Positions 25,319-33,916 are shown, counted from the first letter of the stretch. The stretch is 64,000 bases of DNA from an uncultured Collinsella sp. (GCA_900549715.1 URPK01000004.1:58712-122711), one strand, 5' to 3'. Made by a program: numbers and translations. The notes: generated by a model not told the origin, from the sequence alone.

Positions 25319-26424
25319 ATGTTTGCCGCCGAGTCCCACACCGGCCGTCATCACATCGCGATCGCTGCCATGGCCTGCCTATGCGTTTTGCTGGGCGGGC
25401 CTTCTTATGCTGCGGGCGCGGAGAGCCTCATCATCGCGGGCGCGACATACTACGAGCCGGGCGTGTCGGGCCCCGGCTGGGCCTGGACCGATGCCGACCA
25501 TCTGGAGCTCAACGGCTACGTGGGCGACGCCACCGCCGCCGACGGCGACCTGGTCGTGACGCTCGCCGGGCAAAACTCGGTGACGGAGTCGAATGCGCCC
25601 GATGCGGACATCACGCAGTGCGGCATGGAGGTGTGGGGCAGCCTGACGCTTCGCGGCACCGGGTCCCTGGCGGCATCGGGCTCGCAGTGCGCGATCCACG
25701 TCTCGCGGGCGCTCGTGGTGGACGGCTGCGCCGTCGATGCCCGGGCGGACGGGGCCGACGTCACGGACGAGGCCGTGGCCGGCGTGATCGCCGGCGACAT
25801 GGCCGTGCGCGGCGGCGGGCGCGTCGTTGCCGCGGGCGCCGGGTCCGGAGCGGGCGTGCGCGCCTACGGCGTGTATCTGCAGGATGTGGGCCTTTGCGAT
25901 AGCGCGGCTGGCTGTCGGCTTTCCGTCGACGAATCGCGGCTTGATGCGACCGGTGCCGATGGCGGTGCTGCGTGCACGGGCGGGTCGCATGTGTCCGCAC
26001 GATTTGTGACGCCTGCCGGTGGGACTTTTGGTGCTGGTGGCGTAGTGGATGCCTCCGGTGCGGTGGCACCGCATGTGGTGGTTGAGCCCGATGTGGCCAC
26101 GCCGCCGGCGGGGGAGACCGATGGACGCGACGTGCCGGGCAGCGGGACGGGCGAGCCTGATGGTGGCGCCGGTCCCGCTGCAGAGCAACCCGGTACGGAG
26201 CCAACGACGGTTCCCGCAATGAAGCCTGCGGCTACGTCGCCCAAGAAAACATAACGACCAAGACGAGGGTGACCAAGACCACGGTGCCTGCGCCGTCCAA
26301 GCCTAAAGCCACCAGCGCGACCGCAGCGACACTCCCCAAGACCGGCGACAGCAACTGGATCGCAGTCTCCTTTACGTTTTTCCTGCTTGCTACAGTGCTT
26401 CTAGCTGCCGCATGTCGTTGTTGA
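25319..26424 (+). pseudogene. LPXTG-anchored surface protein, anchor out of frame by one base
   Basis: ATG 25319 (GGAG 5 nt upstream) opens a protein with a signal peptide (HHIAIAAMACLCVLLGGPSYAAGA) and a repetitive beta-helix-like region of glycine-rich strands (LELNGYVGD, GDLVVTLAGQN, GSLTLRGTGSLAASG, ALVVDGCAV, DMAVRGGGRVVAAG). A Pro/Thr/Gly-rich wall-spanning stretch follows. The frame stops at TAA 26252-26254 just after SPKKT. The next frame continues TTKTRVTKTTVPAPSKPKA and the sortase signal LPKTG (26332-26346), a hydrophobic helix and CRC before TGA 26424. One more A in the AAGAAAAC tract (26243-26250) would restore the anchor. It is either phase variable, decayed, or a sequencing error. 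Confidence 0.75.
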
Positions 26425-26764
26425 GATAGCTGCCATTTGGAAGAAAGAGACATTCACAAGGTATAACTATTTGCGTGTTTGTCTATAGGCACCCAATTAT
26501 CGAAGGCAGAGGCCATACGGACGTGATCATGGGCTGAATCGTGACATGCGACCCAGGTCCACATGAATGAGAAAAGCATTCAATAATGTCGCAGGTTAGA
26601 CTGAAGGCAACGAAAGGGCACCGGGATCTTTGTCGACCCTGGTGCCCAAGCGAAAGACCATCAGAGTTACCTCGCAATATTCGACGGTGCTAAAGCGGGC
26701 AAATATTAAACCGGACTCATTGGTGAGCTGTATGAGCTGGTTTCTTAGTGACATCCCGGATTGT
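26425..26764. other. Intergenic region with one hairpin
   Basis: No supportable gene is present. GGGCACC-GGG (26616-26625) pairs with CCC-T-GGTGCCC (26637-26647), a bulged stem that may terminate the surface-protein gene, though no T-tract follows. Confidence 0.4.
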
Positions 26765-27919
26765 CTATAAGCAAAAGTCTGGTGTTTCGGAAATGTTGTA
26801 CCGTACGCCAAAACTGTCAATATCTTGTTTTAATACAGCCCACTCAATTTCTAAAAGCAGCCGCATAACATCGTAAATTGTCACAATGCCTCGAATCCCC
26901 TTGCTCCTCATCCGCACGAGTTCGTAAATCAATTGAACAGAAATCGTTGCTGTATACGGTTCACCGCTTCTATCAAGATTTAATGCTCTTGCAGCATCAA
27001 TGATCGCGGTGCCAAATAGAAGCTCAGGGCAAATCCCTTCAGCGGGGTTTTCTATTGTGATATTTACCTTATCTGCGCAAAGCTCAATTTCTGTTTCTCC
27101 GGCTCTGCTTTGTTTGAGAAAGGGTTCCGTTTTACCTAGACCTAAATATTCCGTTCTTTTAAGACGCTGCCTGCGGCAGCTCTCCTTAAACATATTGTTA
27201 CGACAATCTATGATGGCGGCATTCGCAATCTGGTCAGTCAGGCATGGGTAAAAACCTATTAGGATCCAATCGACCTCGCAAGATGCCTTGAAAAGGAGAT
27301 CGTAAATTTCCGCATAAAGTGGGCATTGTCCTCTGTCGAGGCGGGCCACTCTTGTTCCATCGTGAATGAATAATCCCTGAAAATCTGAATGAATTTCAAT
27401 TAAATAGCCCAATTCAATGCGTCCATCATCACCGCTATGTTCAGTAAGGTGATTGCGGTATTTAGGTAATTTGCGAGCATGACCTGTTTTTCCACCAAAC
27501 AATCGGGCATCTAGAGAGCGCGTCAGATCGTCACAGCATGCACAGCTTTGATGATATTTTGCCAACGAGACATAGTTTGCGACGATGCTCGCCAATTCCT
27601 CCGGCAAAACATCGTCGGCTTCAAGTCTTGGCATTAGCTTTTCGCGCTCAGCTTTCAACGCAGATGTGAGCTCAGCAGATTTTGATTGAGCGTTTCGACC
27701 ATGTTTGATGTTATGGTCGATTCTAAAATGCTCCAAACCAACAATGGATCCATTTTCGCGGGTAATAACAATATCAGGGCACTCGCTGCCTGCGTTAATA
27801 GATCCACACACCTTCAAGGCAGCTTTCTTCTTGTATCCACCCGAGGCCATTGATAGCCTAAGAACATCATTGAACACTTGCTCTTCGTGCGCGTTCTGGT
27901 CGCTTTTGTTCTTGCTCAT
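26765..27919 (-). CDS. Hypothetical protein, possible nuclease-like defence protein
   Basis: A 384-residue soluble protein that I do not recognise. ATG 27919 has GGCGGAGGA 7 nt upstream, a strong ribosome binding site. The N-terminal PDIVITRENGSIVGLEHFRID pattern (PD-x(n)-E) faintly recalls PD-(D/E)xK nucleases, but the Lys is missing. A CACCDD segment near residue 128 may bind metal. Base composition is clearly lower in GC than the core genes. It lies beside RloA/RloB and toxin genes, so a defence role is possible on location alone. Confidence 0.6.
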   Translation of the reverse strand: MSKNKSDQNAHEEQVFNDVLRLSMASGGYKKKAALKVCGSINAGSECPDIVITRENGSIVGLEHFRIDHNIKHGRNAQSKSAELTSALKAEREKLMPRLEADDVLPEELASIVANYVSLAKYHQSCACCDDLTRSLDARLFGGKTGHARKLPKYRNHLTEHSGDDGRIELGYLIEIHSDFQGLFIHDGTRVARLDRGQCPLYAEIYDLLFKASCEVDWILIGFYPCLTDQIANAAIIDCRNNMFKESCRRQRLKRTEYLGLGKTEPFLKQSRAGETEIELCADKVNITIENPAEGICPELLFGTAIIDAARALNLDRSGEPYTATISVQLIYELVRMRSKGIRGIVTIYDVMRLLLEIEWAVLKQDIDSFGVRYNISETPDFCL

Positions 27920-27982
27920 GCCGGATCCTCCGCCCTTATAAGTAAAACATAATTCAACTCGCGCTCTTATAGAAGGTGCGAG

Positions 27983-28014
27983 GCCCTCGTCACAAGTGAA
28001 TGAATGACGAGGGC
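27983..28014. repeat. 10-bp inverted repeat upstream of the hypothetical gene
   Basis: GCCCTCGTCA (27983-27992) pairs with TGACGAGGGC (28005-28014) with a 12-nt loop, about 65 bp upstream of the minus-strand start at 27919 and downstream of the gene at 28074. It could terminate the latter. Confidence 0.5.
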
Positions 28015-28073
28015 AAACAGGGTTAAGGTATGACCTCCGTGTTACCTTTCAGCCCTACCCAAATTCAAATTTA

Positions 28074-28415
28074 TTATGCTGCTTTATCAATTTGAATAGC
28101 GGGGATCCTCGATTTCTTTCTTCCTAAGCTTGTGCTGGTTCCAAAGTCGGTCTGGCCCCTTTTAGATGCAACTTTGTATTTCTCAATCTGAGTTCTATAG
28201 CCTTCAATCAGCTCCAATAAAGACTCATCGAGAAACAGCAACATTTCGCTTCCGTCATATCTCTCAGCGGTATCATCCACGAACTTGCATTCTGTTCTCG
28301 GCATATCGAAGGTGCACTTTCGGAGAAGGTTCTCAAGTATTTCTAGGCGGCGAACCAGAACGCCTGCATCATCTATAACATCCAGCCAACTGGACCCGTC
28401 CTTGCAAAACAACAT
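28074..28415 (-). CDS. Small hypothetical protein
   Basis: A 113-residue charged protein with a helical middle part (VLVRRLEILENLLRKC, ESLLELIEGYRTQIEKYKVASKRG). It has no membrane segment or known motif. ATG 28415 follows AAAGGGAC, a plausible ribosome binding site. It diverges from the RloA gene across a 265-bp AT-rich gap that likely holds both promoters. Confidence 0.5.
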   Translation of the reverse strand: MLFCKDGSSWLDVIDDAGVLVRRLEILENLLRKCTFDMPRTECKFVDDTAERYDGSEMLLFLDESLLELIEGYRTQIEKYKVASKRGQTDFGTSTSLGRKKSRIPAIQIDKAA

Positions 28416-28680
28416 TTCGTCCCTTTCGTTTTACAGCTCTGATGGACAAAAGAAATCTAAAGCCGCGTGCGGACATCATTAAAAATTGTTCTTAAAAGCA
28501 GTGTAGAAAATCAGTTTCAGACATTATGTTGTATAGACTTGCTGAGACCTTTAGTTTGAATCTCAATTTAAAGTAGATATTTGTTCGAAACTAACAAATA
28601 ATGGTTTTAAAACAATATAATTTTCCTTGTTATTAAAGAATGTCTGCGGTGAATCAACTTTTTTGAAAAGGATTCTGAAG

Positions 28681-29976
28681 ATGATCCTCAATTTTTCATT
28701 TAAGAACTTTCAGAGCTTTCGAGATGCTCAACAGTTCTCGTTTGAACCGATTTCGAGCAAAAAGGAACTTGGGCCTGTGCGAGTGGCTGCGGTTTACGGC
28801 GCAAACGCGTCAGGCAAATCAAATTTCCTAAATGCTCTTTACTTTGTCTCTTACTTTATTCGTACAGGTTATGCGGCAGGCGATGCGAATTCTCAAATAC
28901 CCATCGTCCCCTTTTTACTTGACTCGGAATCGCGATCAAGTGACACAGAATTCTCGATAGATTTTATCGCTAGCAACTTAAAGTATGAGTTTTCATTTGG
29001 TGTGAACAAAAATGAGGTTACATATGAGAACCTCACTGTGTATCGATCAAAACAGCCGTCCCTTCTCTATGACCGCTCTTCGATAAACGGGGAACAGTCA
29101 ATTAAATTTGGTAGTACCTTTACAGGTGCAAAAAAACAACTTTGGGATATCACGCGCAATAATTCTTTGTTCTTATCTGCCGCAGCGGCGGCTGGAAGTG
29201 ATGTAATTCAACCCGCATTCACAGCTCTTGCCAATGACATCAATCTCTATGATGCAACGCATTATCTAGCAGAACTCGCCACCATAAAAAAGCTGTTTAT
29301 CAACGATGACGCTCGAGCTCAGATGCTATCTCAGCTCATTAAATATGCTGATATCGGAATTGACGGCATAGATGTCCGTCAATCGGAAGGCGTTATGGGT
29401 TTAAAAGACTCACTCATTGGACTCGATGAGATTCCGGAAGAGGCACGTAATAAAATTACAGAAGACTTTAAATTGTCGTTCGCTTATGACCTGTTCTTCC
29501 ACCATAAAGGCTCGGGAGATGGCTTTTGGCTGGGCTCCGCCCATGAATCGGAGGGCACAAAAGCTGCGCTGGCGTTTTTCTCGGTAGCCTTACGTTCTTT
29601 AAGCAGTGGGGCCACAACAGTAATTGACGAGCTTGATTCGAGCCTTCATCCTACGCTCCTGCGCGACTTCGTCTCACTGTTCGCCGATCCCGACACAAAT
29701 CCAAAGGGCGCGCAGCTAATCTTCTCGACCCATGATGTCACCTTGATGACGCGAACCAGCCCTATGGAAGAGGTGCTTGAACGTGACCAGGTCTGGTTTG
29801 TGGAAAAGGACTCTGAAGGTGCTTCGCAATTAATTGCTGCGATGGAGTATTCGCCTCGTGCAAATGAGAATCTGGGGCGCAATTACTTAAACGGTGTCTA
29901 TGTGCCGCTGCCCAACCCAAGTTTTCATCAACTTGTGGCCCAACTCATGAAGGAAGGCGCTGACATAAATGGCTAA
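28681..29976 (+). CDS. rloA: AAA15-type ATPase, RloA/AbiLi family
   Basis: A 431-residue ABC/SMC-like ATPase. It has LNFSFKNFQSFRDAQQFSFEP at the start, Walker A (YGANASGKSN, residues about 39-48), an SEGTKAALAFF signature-like region, Walker B (TTVIDELDSSLHP, about residue 310) and STHD. This is the ATPase of the RloA/RloB (AbiLi/AbiLii) pair, which acts in abortive infection. ATG 28681 has AAGGA about 9 nt upstream. Its end overlaps rloB by 8 bp, so the two are cotranslated. Confidence 0.85.
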   Translation: MILNFSFKNFQSFRDAQQFSFEPISSKKELGPVRVAAVYGANASGKSNFLNALYFVSYFIRTGYAAGDANSQIPIVPFLLDSESRSSDTEFSIDFIASNLKYEFSFGVNKNEVTYENLTVYRSKQPSLLYDRSSINGEQSIKFGSTFTGAKKQLWDITRNNSLFLSAAAAAGSDVIQPAFTALANDINLYDATHYLAELATIKKLFINDDARAQMLSQLIKYADIGIDGIDVRQSEGVMGLKDSLIGLDEIPEEARNKITEDFKLSFAYDLFFHHKGSGDGFWLGSAHESEGTKAALAFFSVALRSLSSGATTVIDELDSSLHPTLLRDFVSLFADPDTNPKGAQLIFSTHDVTLMTRTSPMEEVLERDQVWFVEKDSEGASQLIAAMEYSPRANENLGRNYLNGVYVPLPNPSFHQLVAQLMKEGADING

Positions 29977-30646
29977 GGCAGAAAGGAGAGGGCTTGCTCG
30001 CGGCCGCAAAAAGCAGACAAGAGCCAAGCGAAAGCGCCACCTAATTGTGTCCAATGGAAAGGTGACCGAAACCGAATATTTTAACTTCCTTATTACTGAA
30101 ATGGACGTTCGCGGAAGCGTGCTGTATCGGCATATTGACGGAGACCCTTTGAAGGTGGCCAAGCAGCTTTCGCGAGAGCTCGATTCAGATAAAAAGGCCG
30201 TTAAAGCAGGCGAAATCGAAGCATTGAGTTCCGCATGGATCGTGGTCGATTCAGATGAGTTCAGAAACCTAGCCGCAGCAGAACGAGAAGCAAAGACAAA
30301 GGGAGTTAGGCTCGCAATCTCTAATCCATGTTTTGAAGTATGGCTTATCGATCATGTCTCACCATGCCCGGAAACTTTTGCATCGACGCCACAATGTGAG
30401 AAAAGAGCGCGCGACCTTGGTATTCTAAAATCTACTGACCCCAACAGGTCCTCCGCGTCAAAGTTCAAGTCGGTAAATCTCGAAATGATTGACGGCAACA
30501 AGGCCCAGGCTTTGACCAATGCCGCAAAGCATAATACGGATAATAAACGTCGTGCAAGAGAAATGAATCCGGACAACGTTGTCGCATATCAAGTATGGAC
30601 AGACTTGCCTGATCTTGTAGATGACGTATTTGGATCGGGTAACTAG
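29969..30646 (+). CDS. rloB: RloB-family protein (AbiLii-like, TOPRIM-related nuclease)
   Basis: A 225-residue basic protein. The N-terminus is rich in Lys/Arg (RRGLARGRKKQTRAKRKRHLIV), followed by the catalytic-type segment NGKVTETEYFNFLI, then AWIVVDSDEF and NPCFEVWLIDH, all conserved in the RloB family. RloB proteins are TOPRIM-like nucleases working with an RloA ATPase. The overlap with rloA supports a two-gene defence system. Both genes appear intact. Confidence 0.85.
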   Translation: MAKAERRGLARGRKKQTRAKRKRHLIVSNGKVTETEYFNFLITEMDVRGSVLYRHIDGDPLKVAKQLSRELDSDKKAVKAGEIEALSSAWIVVDSDEFRNLAAAEREAKTKGVRLAISNPCFEVWLIDHVSPCPETFASTPQCEKRARDLGILKSTDPNRSSASKFKSVNLEMIDGNKAQALTNAAKHNTDNKRRAREMNPDNVVAYQVWTDLPDLVDDVFGSGN

Positions 30647-30706
30647 TGTGATTCATCCCGCGTTAGGGGCAGGCTTTAAACTCAAAAAGTCGTAAATGAG
30701 GTAGCA

Positions 30707-31009
30707 ATGCTTTTGAGCTATGTTCAGCTAGATGACGGCACTCAGTTTGCCTACTCAGAAACACGAGATGACGGGACCGTTCGCGTAGCCGTCGAGCGTC
30801 CGGTTGGCCCTGGCTTTGACCATGCGGAATGCTTCTTGCCTGCGGTTAATTGGTTCAATGTCGAAGGATTTACTGCTGATGACCTTACTTTCTTTACCGA
30901 CTTCGTCAAATCAAACGCGCCGCTCATTTTCGAGGTCGCCGAACGCCAAAAGCCGGACCGGCGGTTTCGGCGCTGGCCCCCTGACGTTCTACTGCTGAAC
31001 GGCAAATAA
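30707..31009 (+). CDS. Small hypothetical protein paired with a nucleotidyltransferase
   Basis: A 100-residue acidic protein (LLSYVQLDDGTQFAYSETRDDGTVRVAVERP, GFDHAECFLP, FFTDFVKSNAPLIFEVAERQ). The family is not known to me. Its first 12 residues resemble the start of the small gene at 32861 (SYVQxDDG in both). It lies 3 bp before the MNT nucleotidyltransferase and is probably cotranscribed, so it may be the second member of a small stress or toxin-antitoxin unit. Confidence 0.6.
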   Translation: MLLSYVQLDDGTQFAYSETRDDGTVRVAVERPVGPGFDHAECFLPAVNWFNVEGFTADDLTFFTDFVKSNAPLIFEVAERQKPDRRFRRWPPDVLLLNGK

Positions 31010-31012
31010 CCC

Positions 31013-31312
31013 ATGATTTCGCCTACAGACATATCCACTGCCGCCTCCCGCGTGCTTGCTCAATACGACGTCAGCGAAGCATATTCATTTAGCTCGTTTG
31101 CCCGAGGCGAGCAAACGCCCGATAGCGATATTGACTTGCGCCTAATCTGCGGCAACACCATGACGTTCGGCGCGCTTTACGAACTCTCCCATGAGCTCGA
31201 GAAGGAACTTGGACGAAAGGTTGATATCGTCACCAACCCACCAGAGCACATGCGCACGGCATTCCGCAAAAGCATTGAGCAAGATGAGGTGCGTGTCTAT
31301 GAAGCTCTGTAA
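31013..31312 (+). CDS. MNT-type minimal nucleotidyltransferase
   Basis: A 99-residue Pol-beta-like nucleotidyltransferase. The catalytic block reads FSSFARGEQTPDSDIDL, matching GSxARG...SDIDL with Ser for the first Gly, followed by KVDIVT. MNT proteins usually pair with a HEPN toxin and AMPylate it. Here no HEPN gene is adjacent; the nearest candidate partner is the 100-residue ORF just upstream. The start depends on translational coupling, as there is no clear ribosome binding site. Confidence 0.8.
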   Translation: MISPTDISTAASRVLAQYDVSEAYSFSSFARGEQTPDSDIDLRLICGNTMTFGALYELSHELEKELGRKVDIVTNPPEHMRTAFRKSIEQDEVRVYEAL

Positions 31313-31445
31313 GCAGGACGAGGCGTTAGTGTGCTCCGGCGTGATCAGCAAGTCTGAATTTTGTCGCATACTTCCGGACTCGGCGAGCCTTAGAAGCCAG
31401 TATTGAACTCAAACTCGGTTCCAGACACCCTCTTGCTATTTGAAT

Positions 31446-31498
31446 ACAGGTATCGCTCTAGCGATAGTATGTTATACTATCGCTAGAGCGATACCTGT
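31446..31498. promoter_or_regulatory. Perfect 25-bp inverted repeat: double operator of the DUF3990/XRE module
   Basis: Arms 31446-31470 and 31474-31498 are perfectly complementary around a 3-nt loop. Each arm contains its own palindrome, ATCGCT-CT-AGCGAT (31452-31465) and ATCGCT-AG-AGCGAT (31479-31492), with centres 27 bp apart. It ends 12 nt before the DUF3990 start. Two dimer sites for the XRE-domain protein encoded downstream would give autoregulation. A TATACT at 31473-31478 may be the -10 element between the two sites. Confidence 0.75.
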
Positions 31499-31510
31499 TA
31501 GGAGACTCGC

Positions 31511-32179
31511 GTGGAACTGTGGCATGGTTCTCAGAAGATCATTGAGACTCCCCAGATTGGCCTGGGGAAAGTCCATAACGACTATGGACAGGGATTCTAT
31601 TGCGCAGAGAGCCTCGACCTTGCAAGGGAATGGGCATGCTCGCGCGATGCCGATGGCTTTGCGAATCGCTATGAACTCGATATAGCCGATCTCAAAGTTC
31701 TCGACTTGCTATCGCCGCAATATTGCGTCCTGCATTGGATAGCGTTGCTCGTTGAGCATCGTTCTTTTCGCAAAGATACCGCCATTGCCGCGGGGGCGTG
31801 CGAATATCTCCATGATCACTTTCTACCTCAGACGAGCACTTGCGACGTAATAAGGGGGTGGCGTGCGGACGACTCGTACTTTAGCTATGCCAGAGCTTTT
31901 GTAAACAATACGATCACCGTCGATCAGCTTGGACGATCTATGAGGCTCGGTAACCTGGGGGAGCAGATTGTGCTCAAAAGCGAGCGTGCGTTTAAGAGCA
32001 TTCGTTTTGCTGAATTTGAACGTGCGCAGCAAGCTCTGTATGGTCCATTGGCCAAGGAACGAGATGAAGCGGCAAGGGCGCAGTATCGGGAGCTCCTTGC
32101 CGAAAACCCGTTTGAGGGAATACGTATCGTCGATATCATTCGAGAGGGGATGACGGGCGATGACCCACGCCTACAGTGA
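31511..32179 (+). CDS. DUF3990 protein, ADP-ribosyltransferase-like toxin candidate
   Basis: A 222-residue protein beginning ELWHGSQKIIETPQIGLGKVHNDYGQGFYCAESLDLAREWA. This is the DUF3990 pattern (xHGS...D(F/Y)GxGFYxT...A..WA) related to ADP-ribosyltransferase folds. The GTG start has AGGAG 6 nt upstream. It overlaps the XRE gene by 20 bp and follows directly on the double operator. The organisation (toxin first, HTH antitoxin second, autoregulated promoter) suggests a toxin-antitoxin module; the cellular target is unknown. Confidence 0.8.
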   Translation: MELWHGSQKIIETPQIGLGKVHNDYGQGFYCAESLDLAREWACSRDADGFANRYELDIADLKVLDLLSPQYCVLHWIALLVEHRSFRKDTAIAAGACEYLHDHFLPQTSTCDVIRGWRADDSYFSYARAFVNNTITVDQLGRSMRLGNLGEQIVLKSERAFKSIRFAEFERAQQALYGPLAKERDEAARAQYRELLAENPFEGIRIVDIIREGMTGDDPRLQ

Positions 32180-32849
32180 GATGTATCTCGAGGATGCAAT
32201 GAGAACGCTGGGCGAGGCGGTCGATTTTGCTCTCTGTGACCAAGGGCTGACTCCAGCCGAGTTGACGGCGATCATGTCGAACGCTCTTGAGATGAAACAG
32301 TTTGAGCGCGGTATGCCTCGCGTCGTCTGCGGCATGACGGGCGACGAGCTCGCGCGCGATATTATCGCCCATGCGGGACTGACCCCCGTCAGATGTAGGG
32401 AGACCTATCCGTTCGACCGTTCGCCTCAGTATTGGGCGGGGTGGGTTATGGCCTATACGCAATGGATGAGCAGCTTGGGCTTTAATAAGCTACTCGAAGT
32501 CGCTCCGCTCGATTGGATCATCGGCTCGTACCATCCGCTCCACGAGGCCTCCGAAGATAAATTCGCCCAGATTGTCATCGAAAAATGGAACAACGCCCAG
32601 GCAGACAAAAAGGGCCTCAAGGCGGCACGAAAGGCTGCCGGACTAACGCAAAAACAGCTCGCCGCCCAATCGGGGGTTAAGCTTCGCGCCATACAACTCT
32701 ACGAGCAGAACCAGCTCGACCTACGCCGTGCCTCGGTTTCCTCGGCATTGGCGCTTGCAGACACCCTAAACTGCACCATCGAAGACCTCGTCTGGCAACC
32801 GATTGCTCTGGAGTACGACTCGCAGGCTATTTCGTCTGTAAAGCTATAG
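32160..32849 (+). CDS. XRE-family regulator/antitoxin of the DUF3990 module
   Basis: A 229-residue protein. The N-terminal about 145 residues form a toxin-binding or sensing part (DELARDIIAHAGL, YWAGWVMAYTQW). The C-terminal helix-turn-helix is LKAARKAAGLTQKQLAAQSGVKLRAIQLYEQNQLDLRRASVSSALALADTLNCTIEDL (about residues 150-210). It probably binds the double operator at 31446-31498 and neutralises the DUF3990 protein. Translation is coupled to the upstream gene. Confidence 0.85.
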   Translation: MTHAYSEMYLEDAMRTLGEAVDFALCDQGLTPAELTAIMSNALEMKQFERGMPRVVCGMTGDELARDIIAHAGLTPVRCRETYPFDRSPQYWAGWVMAYTQWMSSLGFNKLLEVAPLDWIIGSYHPLHEASEDKFAQIVIEKWNNAQADKKGLKAARKAAGLTQKQLAAQSGVKLRAIQLYEQNQLDLRRASVSSALALADTLNCTIEDLVWQPIALEYDSQAISSVKL

Positions 32850-32860
32850 AGGAGTCAGAC

Positions 32861-33046
32861 ATGCCTTGGAGCTATGTTCAACAAGATGACGGCGCTGATT
32901 GCGTTGCTCAAGAAGATCATTCAACTGCGCACGTGGCAAATTCAGCATCACCGATTTTGCTCGGCAGCACCACGTCAATCGACGAAGCTATTCGGCTGAC
33001 CATTTCGAACATGCCCAACGCGCTCAGGCTCTTGGAGAACTCATGA
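32861..33046 (+). CDS. Small gene preceding the Doc-like toxin, antitoxin candidate
   Basis: A 61-residue protein (MPWSYVQQDDGADCVAQEDHS..., ending SIDEAIRLTISNMPNALRLLENS). Its stop overlaps the toxin start as ATGA, and AGAGGAG precedes its ATG. The first residues resemble the start of the 30707 gene, while the rest differs, so it may be a shuffled or shortened relative. Position and coupling suggest an antitoxin, but there is no known antitoxin motif. Confidence 0.5.
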   Translation: MPWSYVQQDDGADCVAQEDHSTAHVANSASPILLGSTTSIDEAIRLTISNMPNALRLLENS

Positions 33047-33558
33047 TGGCGGACACGAAGCGGGGAGCGCATCCGTTCGCGCCGCTCGTGCTCGATGATG
33101 CCGGTTCGCTCGAAGATATGGCCGCGGCCGTGATGCGCCTGCACAGCACGCTGATAACGGTCGGGCGCTGCTATACAACCGACGCCACAGGCGACCGGGC
33201 CGCGCTTGAGCTTGGAAGCGTCGAGTCCGTGCTTGCGGGTGCATTCTGTACGATATTCGGTCAATCGCCGGCCGATCGCTTCGCAGACATCTTTGACCAG
33301 GTCACCTACGTGGCCGAGCACATGGTCAAGGACCACATCTTTGAAGACGGTAACAAACGAACCAGCCTTGTCTTTGCGTTGTCCGTCTTAAGGTTCGCAG
33401 GCACTCCGGTCGTGCTGTCTGACAGCCCCGAACCAAAAGACAACCAGTACTACGCCTGGATCCAGGACCTCGTATCCGGAAACCGTACGACCAGCGGGCT
33501 CGCTGAGGAGCTGCGCCGCGGTTGCATCGCGGGCACGGGCGACCCGTCGCACGTATAG
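33043..33558 (+). CDS. Doc-type Fic protein (death-on-curing toxin-like)
   Basis: A 171-residue Fic-fold protein. The active-site loop HIFEDGNKRTSLVFALSVL has the Doc pattern HxFxDxNKRT, where Lys replaces the Gly of AMPylating Fic enzymes. Doc toxins phosphorylate elongation factor Tu. The start overlaps the stop of the 61-residue gene. The N-terminal about 60 residues (GAHPFAPLVLDDAGSLEDMAAAVMRLHSTL) are longer than in phage P1 Doc. Confidence 0.85.
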   Translation: MMADTKRGAHPFAPLVLDDAGSLEDMAAAVMRLHSTLITVGRCYTTDATGDRAALELGSVESVLAGAFCTIFGQSPADRFADIFDQVTYVAEHMVKDHIFEDGNKRTSLVFALSVLRFAGTPVVLSDSPEPKDNQYYAWIQDLVSGNRTTSGLAEELRRGCIAGTGDPSHV

Positions 33559-33798
33559 AATCTAAGCACCCGCACGCCGGTTAATGAATTGATTGGACGC
33601 CACGTGGATATCCCCAGCACCCTGTGCTGCCGCCCCGAGACCTCGTGGATCAAGCGATAAAGGGCGGTTGAGCTGCTTGTTTGCTGGGCGCCTTATTTGT
33701 GATGGAACGGCATCTGCCCACGAATTTACAATCGAGGGCAAAAAGTTCTTGGTAAACCACGCGCGGCTATGTTAGTATCTCTTTTGCCGAAAGGCTAC

Positions 33799-33873
33799 GG
33801 GCGATTGGCTCAGGGGTAGAGCATATCCTTCACACGGATGGGGTCACAAGTTCGAATCTTGTATCGCCCACCA
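33799..33873 (+). tRNA. tRNA-Val (CAC)
   Basis: Acceptor GGGCGAT pairs with ATCGCCC, the D-arm is GCTC/GAGC, the anticodon stem is TATCC/GGATG around TTCACAC (anticodon CAC), and the T-loop is TTCGAAT. CCA is encoded. TTGGTA and TTAGTA with 17-bp spacing upstream may be its promoter. Confidence 0.95.
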
Positions 33874-33883
33874 TCTAAAGCAC

Positions 33884-33916
33884 AGGTCAGAGGTGTTAAG
33901 CCTCTGACCTTTTTCT
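33884..33916 (+). terminator. Intrinsic terminator after tRNA-Val
   Basis: AGGTCAGAGG (33884-33893) pairs with CCTCTGACCT (33901-33910), followed by a T-rich run. The stretch from here to 34255 shows no credible gene. Confidence 0.9.
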
